Source of the DNA: Glandiceps talaboti
Lineage: Eukaryota; Hemichordata; Enteropneusta; Spengelidae
Assembly (NCBI RefSeq): GCF_964340395.1
Contig: NC_135557.1
Span: 4,442,216-4,506,215 of the forward strand
Direction: 5' to 3'
DNA: 64,000 nucleotides
Within the stretch, counting starts at the first letter, position 1; each line of letters opens with the position of its first letter. The translations under genes and the position numbers were made by a program. This document shows positions 1 through 12,341 of the stretch, piece after piece. The notes beneath the pieces were generated by a model, which did not search any database, had not been told where the DNA came from, and worked only from the letters and a program-made list of their open reading frames with translations.

Positions 1-291
1 AACATCCGAGATGAATAGCAAGACCCAAGATTAATTACCAAGACCCAAGATGAACAGGAAGACCCATGATGGATGGATGTGTTTACCAATCTCAAGGCAA
101 ACGTAAGTTAATAACTGTCTTTTTAAGTGATTTTACCTGATATTAATTACTATTACACATTGGAACATTAGAAGTTAGAAACATTTGCTTTACCTATCAC
201 GACTGCAGCGTGTAGCAACATTAGAATACATTACAATATCATATTGATAACATAAATTGCTAAACTATTTTGTTTTAATTCACTTTCACAT
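1..291 (+). repeat. First monomer, cut by the window edge
   Basis: It starts with AACATCCGAG, which aligns to monomer position 3, so only about two bases are missing. CATCC instead of CACCC is rare and recurs at the opposite array edge (62610). The subrepeat head reads GATGAACAGGAAGACCCATGATGG, split by substitutions seen in no other copy I noticed. It ends with the ATCATATTGATAAC tail. Confidence 0.9.
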
Positions 292-3239
292 GGAACACCC
301 GAGATGAATAGCAAGACCCAAGATTAATTACCAAGACCCAAGAAGAATAGGAAGACCCAAGATGGATGGATATGTTTACCAATCTCAAGGCAAACGTAAG
401 TTAATAATTGTCTTTTTAAGTGATTTTACCTTATATTTATTACTATTACACATTGGAACATTAGAAGTTAGAAACATTTGCTTTACCTCTCACGACTGCA
501 GCGTGTAGCAACATTAGAATACATTACAATATCAATGAATGCTATATATAAATTGCTAAACTATTTTGTTTAATTCACTTTCATATGGAACACCCGAGAT
601 GAATAGCAAGACCCAAGATTAATTACCAAGACCCAAGATGAATAGCAAAACCCAAGATGGATGGATGTGTTTACCAATCTCAAGGCAGACGTAAGTTAAT
701 AATTGTCTCATAAAGTGATTTTACCTGATATTAATTACTATTACACATTGGAACATTAGAAGTTAGAAACATTTGCTTTACCTATCACGACTGCAGCGTG
801 TAGTAAAATTAGTATACATTACAATATCAATGAGTGCTATATATAAATTGCTAAACTATTTTGTTTTAATTCACTTTCATATGGAACACCCGAGATGAAT
901 AGCAAGACCCAAGATCAATTACCAAGACCCACGATGAATAGCAAGACCCAAGATGGATGGATATGTGTACCAATCTCAAGGCAAACGTAAGTTAATAATT
1001 GTGTCATAAAGTGATTTTACCTGATATTAATTACTATTACACATTGGAACATTAGAAGTTAAAAACATTTACTTTACCTATCACGACTGCAGCGTGTAGC
1101 AAAATTAGTATACATTACAATATCAATGAGTGCTATATATAAATTGCTAAACTATTTTGTTTTAATTCACTTTCATATGGAACACCCGAGATGAATAGCA
1201 AGACCCAAGATTAATTACCAAGACCAACGATGAATAGCAAGACCCAAGATGGATGGATATGTGTACCAATCTCAAGGCAAACGTAAGTTAATAATTGTCT
1301 CATAAAGTGATTTTACCTGATATTAATTACTATTACACATTGGAACATTAGAAGTTAGAAACATTTGCTTTACCTGTCACGACTGCAGCGTGTAGCAACA
1401 TTAGAATACATTACAATATCATATTGATAACATAAATTGCTAAACTATTTTGTTTTAATTCACTTTCATATGGAACACCCGAGATGAATAGCAAGACCCA
1501 AGATTAATTACCAAGACCCAAGGAGAATAGGAAGACCCAAGATGGATGGATATGTTTACCAATCTCAAGGCAAACGTAAGTTAATAACTGTCTTTTAAAG
1601 TTATTTTACCTGATATTAATTACTATTACACATTGGAACATTAGAAGTTAGAAACATTTGCTTTACCTATCACGACTGCAGCGTGTAGGAACATTAGAAT
1701 ACATTACAATATCAATGAATGCTATATATAAATTGCTAAACTATTTTGTTTAATTCACTTTCATATGGAACACCCGAGATGAATAGCAAGACCCAAGATT
1801 AATTACCAAGACCCAAGATGAATAGCAAGATCCAAGATGGATGGATGTGTTTACCAATCTCAAGGCAGACGTAAGTTAATAATTGTCTCATAAAGTGATT
1901 TTACCTGATATTAATTACTATTACACATTGGAACATTAGAAGTTAGAAACATTTGCTTTACCTATCACGACTGCAGCGTGTAGTAAAATTAGTATACATT
2001 ACAATATCAATGAGTGCTATATATAAATTGCTAAACTATTTTGTTTTAATTCACTTTCATATGGAACACCCGAGATGAATAGCAAGACCCAAGATCAATT
2101 ACCAAGACCCACGATGAATAGCAAGACCCAAGATGGATGGATATGTGTACCAATCTCAAGGCAAACGTAAGTTAATAATTGTCTCATAAAGTGATTTTAC
2201 CTGATATTAATTACTATTACACATTGGAACATTAGAAGTTAAAAACATTTGCTTTACCTATCACGACTGCAGCGTGTAGCAAAATTAGTATACATTACAA
2301 TATCAATGAGTGCTATATATAAATTGCTAAACTATTTTGTTTTAATTCACTTTCATATGGAACACCCGAGATGAATAGCAAGACCCAAGATCAATTACCA
2401 AGACCCACGATGAATAGCAAGACCCAAGATGGATGGATATGTGTACCAATCTCAAGGCAAACGTAAGTTAATAATTGTCTCATCAAGTGATTTTACCTGA
2501 TATTAATTACTATTACACATTGGAACATTAGAAGTTAGAAACATTTGCTTTACCTGTCACGACTGCAGCGTGTAGCAACATTAGAATACATTACAATATC
2601 ATATTGATAACATAAATTGCTAAACTATTTTGTTTTAATTCACTTTCATATGGAACACCCGAGATGAATAGCAAGACCGAAGATTAATTACCAAGACCCA
2701 AGGAGAATAGGAAGACCCAAGATGGATGGATATGTTTACCAATCTCAAGGCAAACGTAAGTTAATAACTGTCTTTTAAAGTTATTTTACCTGATATTAAT
2801 TACTATTACACATTGGAACATTAGAAGTTAGAAACATTTGCTTTACCTATCACGACTGCAGCGTGTAGGAACATTAGAATACATTACAATATCAATGAAT
2901 GCTATATATAAATTGCTAAACTATTTTGTTTAATTAACTTTCATATGGAACACCCGAGATGAATAGCAAGACCCAAGATTAATTACCAAGACCAACGATG
3001 AATAGCAAGACCCAAGATGGATGGATGTGTTTACCAATCTCAAGGCAGACGTAAGTTAATAATTGTCTCATAAAGTGATTTTACCTGATATTAATTACTA
3101 TTACACATTGGAACATTAGAAGTTAGAAACATTTGCTTTACCTATCACGACTGCAGCGTGTAGCAACATTAGAATACATTACAATATCATATTGATAACA
3201 TAAATTGCTAAACTATTTTGTTTTAATTCACTTTCATAA
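292..3239 (+). repeat. Family 1 tetramer HOR, 1180 bp, ~2.5 tandem copies
   Basis: Copies start at 292, 1472 and 2652, exactly 1180 bp apart. The four members are marked in order by AGAAGAATAGG or AGGAGAATAGG, GCAAAACCC or GCAAGATCC, CCCACGATG, and CCAACGATG or CCCACGATG with the ATCATATTGATAAC tail. AGGAGAATAG at 1521 and 2701 confirms the period. The third copy covers only two members and passes into a different series at 3240. Confidence 0.88.
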
Positions 3240-3828
3240 GGAACACCCGAGATGAATAGCAAGACCGAAGATTAATTCCCAAGACACAAGATGAATAGCA
3301 AGACCCAAGATGGATGGATGTGTTTACCAATCTCAAGGCAGACGTAAGTTAATAATTGTGTCATAAAGTGATTTTACCTGATATTAATTACTATTACACA
3401 TTGGAACATTAGAAGTTAGAAACATTTGCTTTACCTATCACGACTGCAGCGTGTAGCAAAATTAGAATACATTACAATATCAATGAATGGTATATATAAA
3501 TTGCTAAACTGTTTTGTTTTAATTCACTTTCATATGGAACACCCGAGATGAATAGCAAGACCCAAGATTAATTACCAAGACCCAAGATGAATAGCAAGAC
3601 CCAAGATGGATGGATGTGTTTACCAATCTCAAGGCAGACGTAAGTTAATAATTGTCTCATAAAGTGATTTTACCTGATATTAATTACTATTACACAGTGG
3701 AACATTAGAAGTTAGAAACATTTGCTTTACCTATCACGACTGCAGCGTGTAGCAACATTAGAATACATTACAATATCATATTGATAACATAAATTGCTAA
3801 ACTATTTTGTTTTAATTCACTTTCATAA

Positions 3829-6757
3829 GGAACACCCGAGATGAATAGCAAGACCGAAGATTTATTTCCAAGACACAAGATGAATAGCAAGACCCAAGAT
3901 GGATGGATGTGTTTACCAATCTCAAGGCAGACGTAAGTTAATAATTGTCTCATAAAGTGATTTTACCTGATATTAATTACTATTACACATTGGAACATTA
4001 GAAGTTAAAAACATTTGCTCTACCTATCACGACTGCAGCGTGTAGTAACATTAGAATACATTACATTATCAATGAATGCTATATATAAATTGCTAAACTA
4101 TTTTGTTTAATTCACTTTCATATGGAACACCCGAGATGAATAGCAAGACCCAAGATTAATTACCAAGACCCAAGATGAATAGCAAGACCCAAGATGGATG
4201 GATGTGTTTACCAATCTCAAGGCAGACGTAAGTTAATAATTGTCTCATAAAGTGATTTTACCTGATATTAATTACTATTACACATTGGAATATTAGAAGT
4301 TAGAAACATTTGCTTTACCTATCACGACTGCATCGTGTAGCAAAATTAGTATACATTACAATATCAATGAGTGCTATATATAAATTGCTAAACTATTTTG
4401 TTTTAATTCACTTTCATATGGAACACCCGAGATGAATAGCAAGACCCAAGATTAATTACCAAGACCCAAGATGAATAGCAAGACCCAAGATGGATGGATG
4501 TGTTTACCAATCTCAAGGCAGACGTAAGTTAATAATTGTGTCATAAAGTGATTTTACCTGATATTAATTACTATTACACATTGGAACATTAGAAGTTAGA
4601 AACATTTGCTTTACCTATCACGACTGCAGCGTGTAGCAACATTAGAATACATTACAATATCATATTGATAACATAAATTGCTAAACTATTTTGTTTTAAT
4701 TCACTTTCATAAGGAACACCCGAGATGAATAGCAAGACCGAAGATTAATTACCAAGACCCACGATGAATAGCAAGACCCAAGATGGATGGATATGTGTAC
4801 CAATCTCAAGGCAAACGTAAGTTAATAATTGTCTCATAAAGTGATTTTACCTGATATTAATTACTATTACACATTGGAACATTAGAAGTTAGAAACATTT
4901 GCTTTACCTATCACGACTGCAGCGTGTAGCAAAATTAGAATACATTACAATATCAATGAATGGTATATATAAATTGCTAAACTGTTTTGTTTTAATTCAC
5001 TTTCATATGGAACACCCGAGATGAATAGCAAGACCCAAGATTAATTACCAAGACCCAAGATGGATGGATGTGTTTACCAATCTCAAGGCAGACGTAAGTT
5101 AATAATTGTCTCATAAAGTGATTTTACCTGATATTAATTACTATTACACAGTGGAACATTAGAAGTTAGAAACATTTGCTTTACCTATCACGACTGCAGC
5201 GTGTAGCAACATTAGAATACATTACAATATCATATTGATAACATAAATTGCTAAACTATTTTGTTTTAATTCACTTTCATAAGGAACACCCGAGATGAAT
5301 AGCAAGACCGAAGATTTATTTCCAAGACACAAGATGAATAGCAAGACCCAAGATGGATGGATGTGTTTACCAATCTCAAGGCAGACGTAAGTTAATAATT
5401 GTCTCATAAAGTGATTTTACCTGATATTAATTACTATTACACATTGGAACATTAGAAGTTAAAAACATTTGCTCTACCTATCACGACTGCAGCGTGTAGT
5501 AACATTAGAATACATTACAATATCAATGAATGCTATATATAAATTGCTAAACTATTTTGTTTAATTCACTTTCATATGGAACACCCGAGATGAATAGCAA
5601 GACCCAAGATTAATTACCAAGACCCAAGATGAATAGCAAGACCCAAGATGGATGGATGTGTTTACCAATCTCAAGGCAGACGTAAGTTAATAATTGTCTC
5701 ATAAAGTGATTTTACCTGATATTAATTACTATTACACATTGGAATATTAGAAGTTAGAAACATTTGCTTTACCTATCACGACTGCATCGTGTAGCAAAAT
5801 TAGTATACATTACAATATCAATGAGTGCTATATATAAATTGCTAAACTATTTTGTTTTAATTCACTTTCATATGGAACACCCGAGATGAATAGCAAGACC
5901 CAAGATTAATTACCAAGACCCAAGATGAATAGCAAGACCCAAGATGGATGGATGTGTTTACCAATCTCAAGGCAGACGTAAGTTAATAATTGTCTCATAA
6001 AGTGATTTTACCTGATATTAATTACTATTACACATTGGAACATTAGAAGTTAGAAACATTTGCTTTACCTATCACGACTGCAGCGTGTAGCAACATTAGA
6101 ATACATTACAATATCATATTGATAACATAAATTGCTAAACTATTTTGTTTTAATTCACTTTCATAAGGAACACCCGAGATGAATAGCAAGACCGAAGATT
6201 TATTTCCAAGACACAAGATGAATAGCAAGACCCAAGATGGATGGATGTGTTTACCAATCTCAAGGCAGACGTAAGTTAATAATTGTCTCATAAAGTGATT
6301 TTACCTGATATTAATTACTATTACACATTGGAACATTAGAAGTTAAAAACATTTGCTCTACCTATCACGACTGCAGCGTGTAGTAACATTAGAATACATT
6401 ACAATATCAATGAATGCTATATATAAATTGCTAAACTATTTTGTTTAATTCACTTTCATATGGAACACCCGAGATGAATAGCAAGACCCAAGATTAATTA
6501 CCAAGACCCAAGATGAATAGCAAGACCCAAGATGGATGGATGTGTTTACCAATCTCAAGGCAGACGTAAGTTAATAATTGTCTCATAAAGTGATTTTACC
6601 TGATATTAATTACTATTACACATTGGAATATTAGAAGTTAGAAACATTTGCTTTACCTATCACGACTGCATCGTGTAGCAAAATTAGTATACATTACAAT
6701 ATCAATGAGTGCTATATATAAATTGCTAAACTATTTTGTTTTAATTCACTTTCATAT
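3829..6757 (+). repeat. Family 1 trimer HOR, 884 bp, three copies with a dimer inserted
   Basis: Trimers (295+296+293 bp) lie at 3829-4712, 5283-6166 and 6167-7050, the last diverging from ~6758. Diagnostic changes are CATAAGG at each trimer start, TTTATTTCCAAGACAC in member 1, and CTGCATCG (loss of the PstI site) in member 2 at 4329, 5783 and 6667. Between the first two copies an extra dimer (4713-5282, 570 bp) is interposed, so markers are 1454 bp apart and then 884 bp apart. On the minus strand, member 1 has a stop-free 186-bp stretch together with the end of the preceding copy. It appears only because TTTATTTCC removes stops and is not considered a gene. Confidence 0.85.
5009..5282 (+). 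repeat. 274-bp monomer lacking one 19-bp subrepeat
   Basis: The head reads CCAAGACCCAAGATGGATGG directly after the TAATTACC unit, so one GAATAGCAAGACCCAAGAT unit is missing relative to its neighbours. The rest is a normal 293-bp-type family 1 body with the ATCATATTGATAAC tail. This loss changes the local HOR phase by 19 bp. Confidence 0.9.
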
Positions 6758-7050
6758 GGAACACCCGAGATGAATAGCAAGACCCAAGATTAATTACCAA
6801 GACCCACGATGAATAGCAAGACCCAAGATGGATGGATATGTGTACCAATCTCAAGGCAAACGTAAGTTAATAATTGTCTCATAAAGTGATTTTACCTGAT
6901 ATTAATTACTATTACACATTGGAACATTAGAAGTTAGAAACATTTGCTTTACCTGTCACGACTGCAGCGTGTAGCAACATTAGAATACATTACAATATCA
7001 TATTGATAACATAAATTGCTAAACTATTTTGTTTTAATTCACTTTCATAT

Positions 7051-9390
7051 GGAACACCCGAGATGAATAGCAAGACCCAAGATTAATTACCAAGACCCAA
7101 GAAGAATAGGAAGACCCAAGATGGATGGATATGTTTACCAATCTCAAGGCAAACGTAAGTTAATGATTGTCTTTTTAAGTGATTTTACCTTATATTTATT
7201 ACTATTACACATTGGAACATTAGAAGTTAGAAACATTTGCTTTACCTCTCACGACTGCAGCGTGTAGCAACATTAGAATACATTACAATATCAATGAATG
7301 CTATATATAAATTGCTAAACTATTTTGTTTAATTCACTTTCATATGGAACACCCGAGATGAATAGCAAGACCCAAGATTAATTACCAAGACCCAAGATGA
7401 ATAGCAAAACCCAAGATGGATGGATGTGTTTACCAATCTCAAGGCAGACGTAAGTTAATAATTGTCTCATAAAGTGATTTTACCTGATATTAATTACTAT
7501 TACACATTGGAACATTAGAAGTTAGAAACATTTGCTTTACCTATCACGACTGCAGCGTGTAGTAAAATTAGTATACATTACAATATCAATGAGTGCTATA
7601 TATAAATTGCTAAACTATTTTGTTTTAATTCACTTTCATATGGAACACCCGAGATGAATAGCAAGACCCAAGATCAATTACCAAGACCCACGATGAATAG
7701 CAAGACCCAAGATGGATGGATATGTGTACCAATCTCAAGGCAAACGTAAGTTAATAATTGTCTCATAAAGTGATTTTACCTGATATTAATTACTATTACA
7801 CATTGGAACATTAGAAGTTAAAAACATTTACTTTACCTATCACGACTGCAGCGTGTAGCAAAATTAGTATACATTACAATATCAATGAGTGCTATATATA
7901 AATTGCTAAACTATTTTGTTTTAATTCACTTTCATATGGAACACCCGAGATGAATAGCAAGACCCAAGATTAATTACCAAGACCAACGATGAATAGCAAG
8001 ACCCAAGATGGATGGATATGTGTACCAATCTCAAGGCAAACGTAAGTTAATAATTGTCTCATAAAGTGATTTTACCTGATATTAATTACTATTACACATT
8101 GGAACATTAGAAGTTAGAAACATTTGCTTTACCTGTCACGACTGCAGCGTGTAGCAACATTAGAATACATTACAATATCATATTGATAACATAAATTGCT
8201 AAACTATTTTGTTTTAATTCACTTTCATATGGAACACCCGAGATGAATAGCAAGACCGAAGATTAATTACCAAGACCCAAGGAGAATAGGAAGACCCAAG
8301 ATGGATGGATATGTTTACCAATCTCAAGGCAAACGTAAGTTAATAACTGTCTTTTAAATTTATTTTACCTGATATTAATTACTATTACACATTGGAACAT
8401 TAGAAGTTAGAAACATTTGCTTTACCTATCACGACTGCAGCGTGTAGGAACATTAGAATACATTACAATATCAATGAATGCTATATATAAATTGCTAAAC
8501 TATTTTGTTTAATTCACTTTCATATGGAACACCCGAGATGAATAGCAAGACCCAAGATTAATTACCAAGACCCAAGAAGAATAGGAAGACCCAAGATGGA
8601 TGGATATGTTTACCAATCTCAAGGCAAACGTAAGTTAATAATTGTCTTTTTAAGTGATTTTACCTTATATTAATTACTATTACACATTGGAACATTAGAA
8701 GTTAGAAACATTTGCTTTACCTCTCACGACTGCAGCGTGTAGCAACATTAGAATACATTACAATATCAATGAATGCTATATATAAATTGCTAAACTATTT
8801 TGTTTAATTCTCTTTCATATGGAACACCCGAGATGAATAGCAAGACCCAAGATTAATTACCAAGACCCAAGATGAATAGCAAAACCCAAGATGGATGGAT
8901 GTGTTTACCAATCTCAAGGCAAACGTAAGTTAATAATTGTCTCATAAAGTGATTTTACCTGATATTAATTACTATTACACATTGGAACATTAGAAGTTAG
9001 AAACATTTGCTTTACCTATCACGACTGCAGCGTGTAGCAAAATTAGTATACATTACAATATCAATGAGTGCTATATATAAATTGCTAAACTATTTTGTTT
9101 TAATTCACTTTCATATGGAACACCCGAGATGAATAGCAAGACCCAAGATTAATTACCAAGACCCACGATGGATGGATATGTGTACCAATCTCAAGGCAAA
9201 CGTAAGTTAATAATTGTCTCATAAAGTGATTTTACCTGATATTAATTACTATTACACATTGGAACATTAGAAGTTAGAAACATTTGCTTTACCTGTCACG
9301 ACTGCAGCGTGTAGCAACATTAGAATACATTACAATATCATATTGATAACATAAATTGCTAAACTATTTTGTTTTAATTCACTTTCATAT
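7051..9390 (+). repeat. Eight-monomer segment, related copy at 11162-13520
   Basis: Markers in this segment recur 4111 bp downstream: TAATGATTGTC at 7161 and 11272, and monomer starts 7051/11162, 8231/12342 and 8821/12932. It contains two tetramer HORs, 7051-8230 (same series as 292-1471) and 8231-9390 (starting with GACCGAAG and AGGAGAATAGG). The two segments differ in length (2340 against 2359 bp) because the monomer at 9117 lacks one subrepeat. Confidence 0.82.
9117..9390 (+). repeat. 274-bp monomer lacking one 19-bp subrepeat
   Basis: The head runs from CCCACGATG straight into GATGGATATG, missing one GAATAGC-type unit. The counterpart at 13228-13520 keeps it (293 bp). This is an independent loss from the one at 5009, because the flanking variants differ (CCCACG here, CCCAAG there). 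Confidence 0.9.
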
Positions 9391-9683
9391 GGAACACCCG
9401 AGATGAATAGCAAGACCCAAGATTAATTACCAAGACCCAAGAAGAATAGGAAGACCCAAGATGGATGGATATGTTTACCAATCTCAAGGCAAACGTAAGT
9501 TAATGATTGTCTTTTTAAGTGATTTTACCTTATATTTATTACTATTACACATTGGAACATTAGAAGTTAGAAACATTTGCTTTACCTGTCACGACTGCAG
9601 CGTGTAGCAACATTAGAATACATTACAATATCATATTGATAACATAAATTGCTAAACTATTTTGTTTTAATTCACTTTCATAT
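9391..9683 (+). repeat. Chimeric family 1 monomer
   Basis: The head carries AGAAGAATAGG and TAATGATTGTC, typical of the monomer type that ends with CAATATCAATGAATGC (as in 7051 and 9684). The tail is CTGTCACG with ATCATATTGATAAC, typical of the last HOR member. The switch lies between about 9545 and 9586, consistent with an exchange between two monomer types. Confidence 0.7.
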
Positions 9684-11161
9684 GGAACACCCGAGATGAA
9701 TAGCAAGACCCAAGATTAATTACCAAGACCCAAGAAGAATAGGAAGACCCAAGATGGATGGATATGTTTACCAATCTCAAGGCAAACGTAAGTTAATGAT
9801 TGTCTTTTTAAGTGATTTTACCTTATATTTATTACTATTACACATTGGAACATTAGAAGTTAGAAACATTTGCTTTACCTCTCACGACTGCAGCGTGTAG
9901 CAACATTAGAATACATTACAATATCAATGAATGCTATATATAAATTGCTAAACTATTTTGTTTAATTCACTTTCATATGGAACACCCGAGATGAATAGCA
10001 AGACCCAAGATTAATTACCAAGACCCAAGATGAATAGCAAAACCCAAGATGGATGGATGTGTTTACCAATCTCAAGGCAGACGTAAGTTAATAATTGTCT
10101 CATAAAGTGATTTTACCTGATATTAATTACTATTACACATTGGAACATTAGAAGTTAGAAACATTTGCTTTACCTATCACGACTGCAGCGTGTAGCAAAA
10201 TTAGTATACATTACAATATCAATGAGTGCTATATATAAATTGCTAAACTATTTTGTTTTAATTCACTTTCATATGGAACACCCGAGATGAATAGCAAGAC
10301 CCAAGATTAATTAATAAGACCCACGATGAATAGCAAGACCCAAGATGGATGGATATGTGTACCAATCTCAAGGCAAACGTAAGTTAATAATTGTCTCATA
10401 AAGTGATTTTACCTGATATTAATTACTATTACACATTGGAACATTAGAAGTTAGAAACATTTACTTTACCTATCACGACTGCAGCGTGTAGCAAAATTAG
10501 TATACATTACAATATCAATGAGTGCTATATATAAATTGCTAAACTATTTTGTTTTAATTCACTTTCATATGGAACACCCGAGATGAATAGCAAGACCCAA
10601 GATTAATTACCAAGACCAACGATGAATAGCAAGACCCAAGATGGATGGATATGTGTACCAATCTCAAGGCAAACGTAAGTTAATAATTGTCTTTTTAAGT
10701 GATTTTACCTGATATTAATTACTATTACACATTGGAACATTAGAAGTTAGAAACATTTGCTTTACCTATCACGACTGCAGCGTGTAGCAACAGTAGAATA
10801 CATTACATTATCAATGAATGCTATATATAAATTGCTAAACTATTTTTTTTTAATTCACTTTCATATGGAACACCCGAGATGAATAGCAAGACCCAAGATT
10901 AATTACCAAGACCCAAGATGAATAGCAAGACCCAAGATGGATGGATATGTTTACCAATCTCAAGGCAGACGTAAGTTAATAATTGTCTTTTAAAGTGATT
11001 TTACCTGATATTAATTACTATTACACATTGGAACATTAGAAGTTAGAAACATTTGCTTTACCTATCACGACTGCAGCGTGTAGCAACAGTAGAATACATT
11101 ACATTATCAATGAATGCTATATATAAATTGCAAAATTATTTTGTTTAATTCACTTTCATAT
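9684..11161 (+). repeat. Five-monomer segment duplicated at 14700-16177 (offset 5016 bp)
   Basis: Three markers keep an identical spacing of 5016 bp: TAATGATTGTC at 9794 and 14810, TTAATAAGACCC at 10311 and 15327, and the nine-T run in CTATTTTTTTTTAATTC near 10841 and 15857. The monomer at 10275-10570 differs from its counterpart in the tail (AGTATAC..GAGTGC against AGAATAC..GAATGC), so later conversion has affected part of the segment. It includes two family 2-type tails (10571-11161) enclosed by family 1. Confidence 0.82.
10571..11161 (+). repeat. Family 2 island inside the family 1 domain
   Basis: Two monomers carry the family 2 tail CAACAGTAGAATACATTACATTATC, 4.4 kb before family 2 proper begins. 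The first still has a family 1 head (GTGTACC) and the second has TTGCAAAATTATTTTG. The pair closely resembles 15587-16177 at the real family boundary, so it probably arrived by duplication of that boundary. Confidence 0.8.
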
Positions 11162-12341
11162 GGAACACCCGAGATGAATAGCAAGACCCAAGATTAATTA
11201 CCAAGACCCAAGAAGAATAGGAAGACCCAAGATGGATGGATATGTTTACCAATCTCAAGGCAAACGTAAGTTAATGATTGTCTTTTTAAGTGATTTTACC
11301 TTATATTTATTACTATTACACATTGGAACATTAGAAGTTAGAAACATTTGCTTTACCTCTCACGACTGCAGCGTGTAGCAACATTAGAATACATTACAAT
11401 ATCAATGAATGCTATATATAAATTGCTAAACTATTTTGTTTAATTCACTTTCATATGGAACACCCGAGATGAATAGCAAGACCCAAGATTAATTACCAAG
11501 ACCCAAGATGAATAGCAAAACCCAAGATGGATGGATGTGTTTACCAATCTCAAGGCAGACGTAAGTTAATAATTGTCTCATAAAGTGATTTTACCTGATA
11601 TTAATTACTATTACACATTGGAACATTAGAAGTTAGAAACATTTGCTTTACCTATCACGACTGCAGCGTGTAGTAAAATTAGTATACATTACAATATCAA
11701 TGAGTGCTATATATAAATTGCTAAACTATTTTGTTTTAATTCACTTTCATATGGAACACCCGAGATGAATAGCAAGACCCAAGATCAATTACCAAGACCC
11801 ACGATGAATAGCAAGACCCAAGATGGATGGATATGTGTACCAATCTCAAGGCAAACGTAAGTTAATAATTGTCTCATAAAGTGATTTTACTTGATATTAA
11901 TTACTATTACACATTGGAACATTAGAAGTTAAAAACATTTACTTTACCTATCACGACTGCAGCGTGTAGCAAAATTAGTATACATTACAATATCAATGAG
12001 TGCTATATATAAATTGCTAAACTATTTTGTTTTAATTCACTTTCATATGGAACACCCGAGATGAATAGCAAGACCCAAGATTAATTACCAAGACCAACGA
12101 TGAATAGCAAGACCCAAGATGGATGGATATGTGTACCAATCTCAAGGCAAACGTAAGTTAATAATTGTCTCATAAAGTGATTTTACCTGATATTAATTAC
12201 TATTACACATTGGAACATTAGAAGTTAGAAACATTTGCTTTACCTGTCACGACTGCAGCGTGTAGCAACATTAGAATACATTACAATATCATATTGATAA
12301 CATAAATTGCTAAACTATTTTGTTTTAATTCACTTTCATAT
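11162..12341 (+). repeat. Family 1 tetramer HOR copy (1180 bp)
   Basis: Members are marked by AGAAGAATAGG, GCAAAACCC, CCCACGATG and CCAACGATG with the ATCATATTGATAAC tail at 12291, the same order as 292-1471 and 7051-8230. Confidence 0.85.

Noticed and set aside
3768-3953. 61-codon minus-strand open frame (also 5222-5407 and 6106-6291) as a small gene
   Set aside because: It lies wholly inside satellite monomers, appears only where one variant removes stops, and has no recognisable domain or start context. Identity among copies follows from the trimer HOR.
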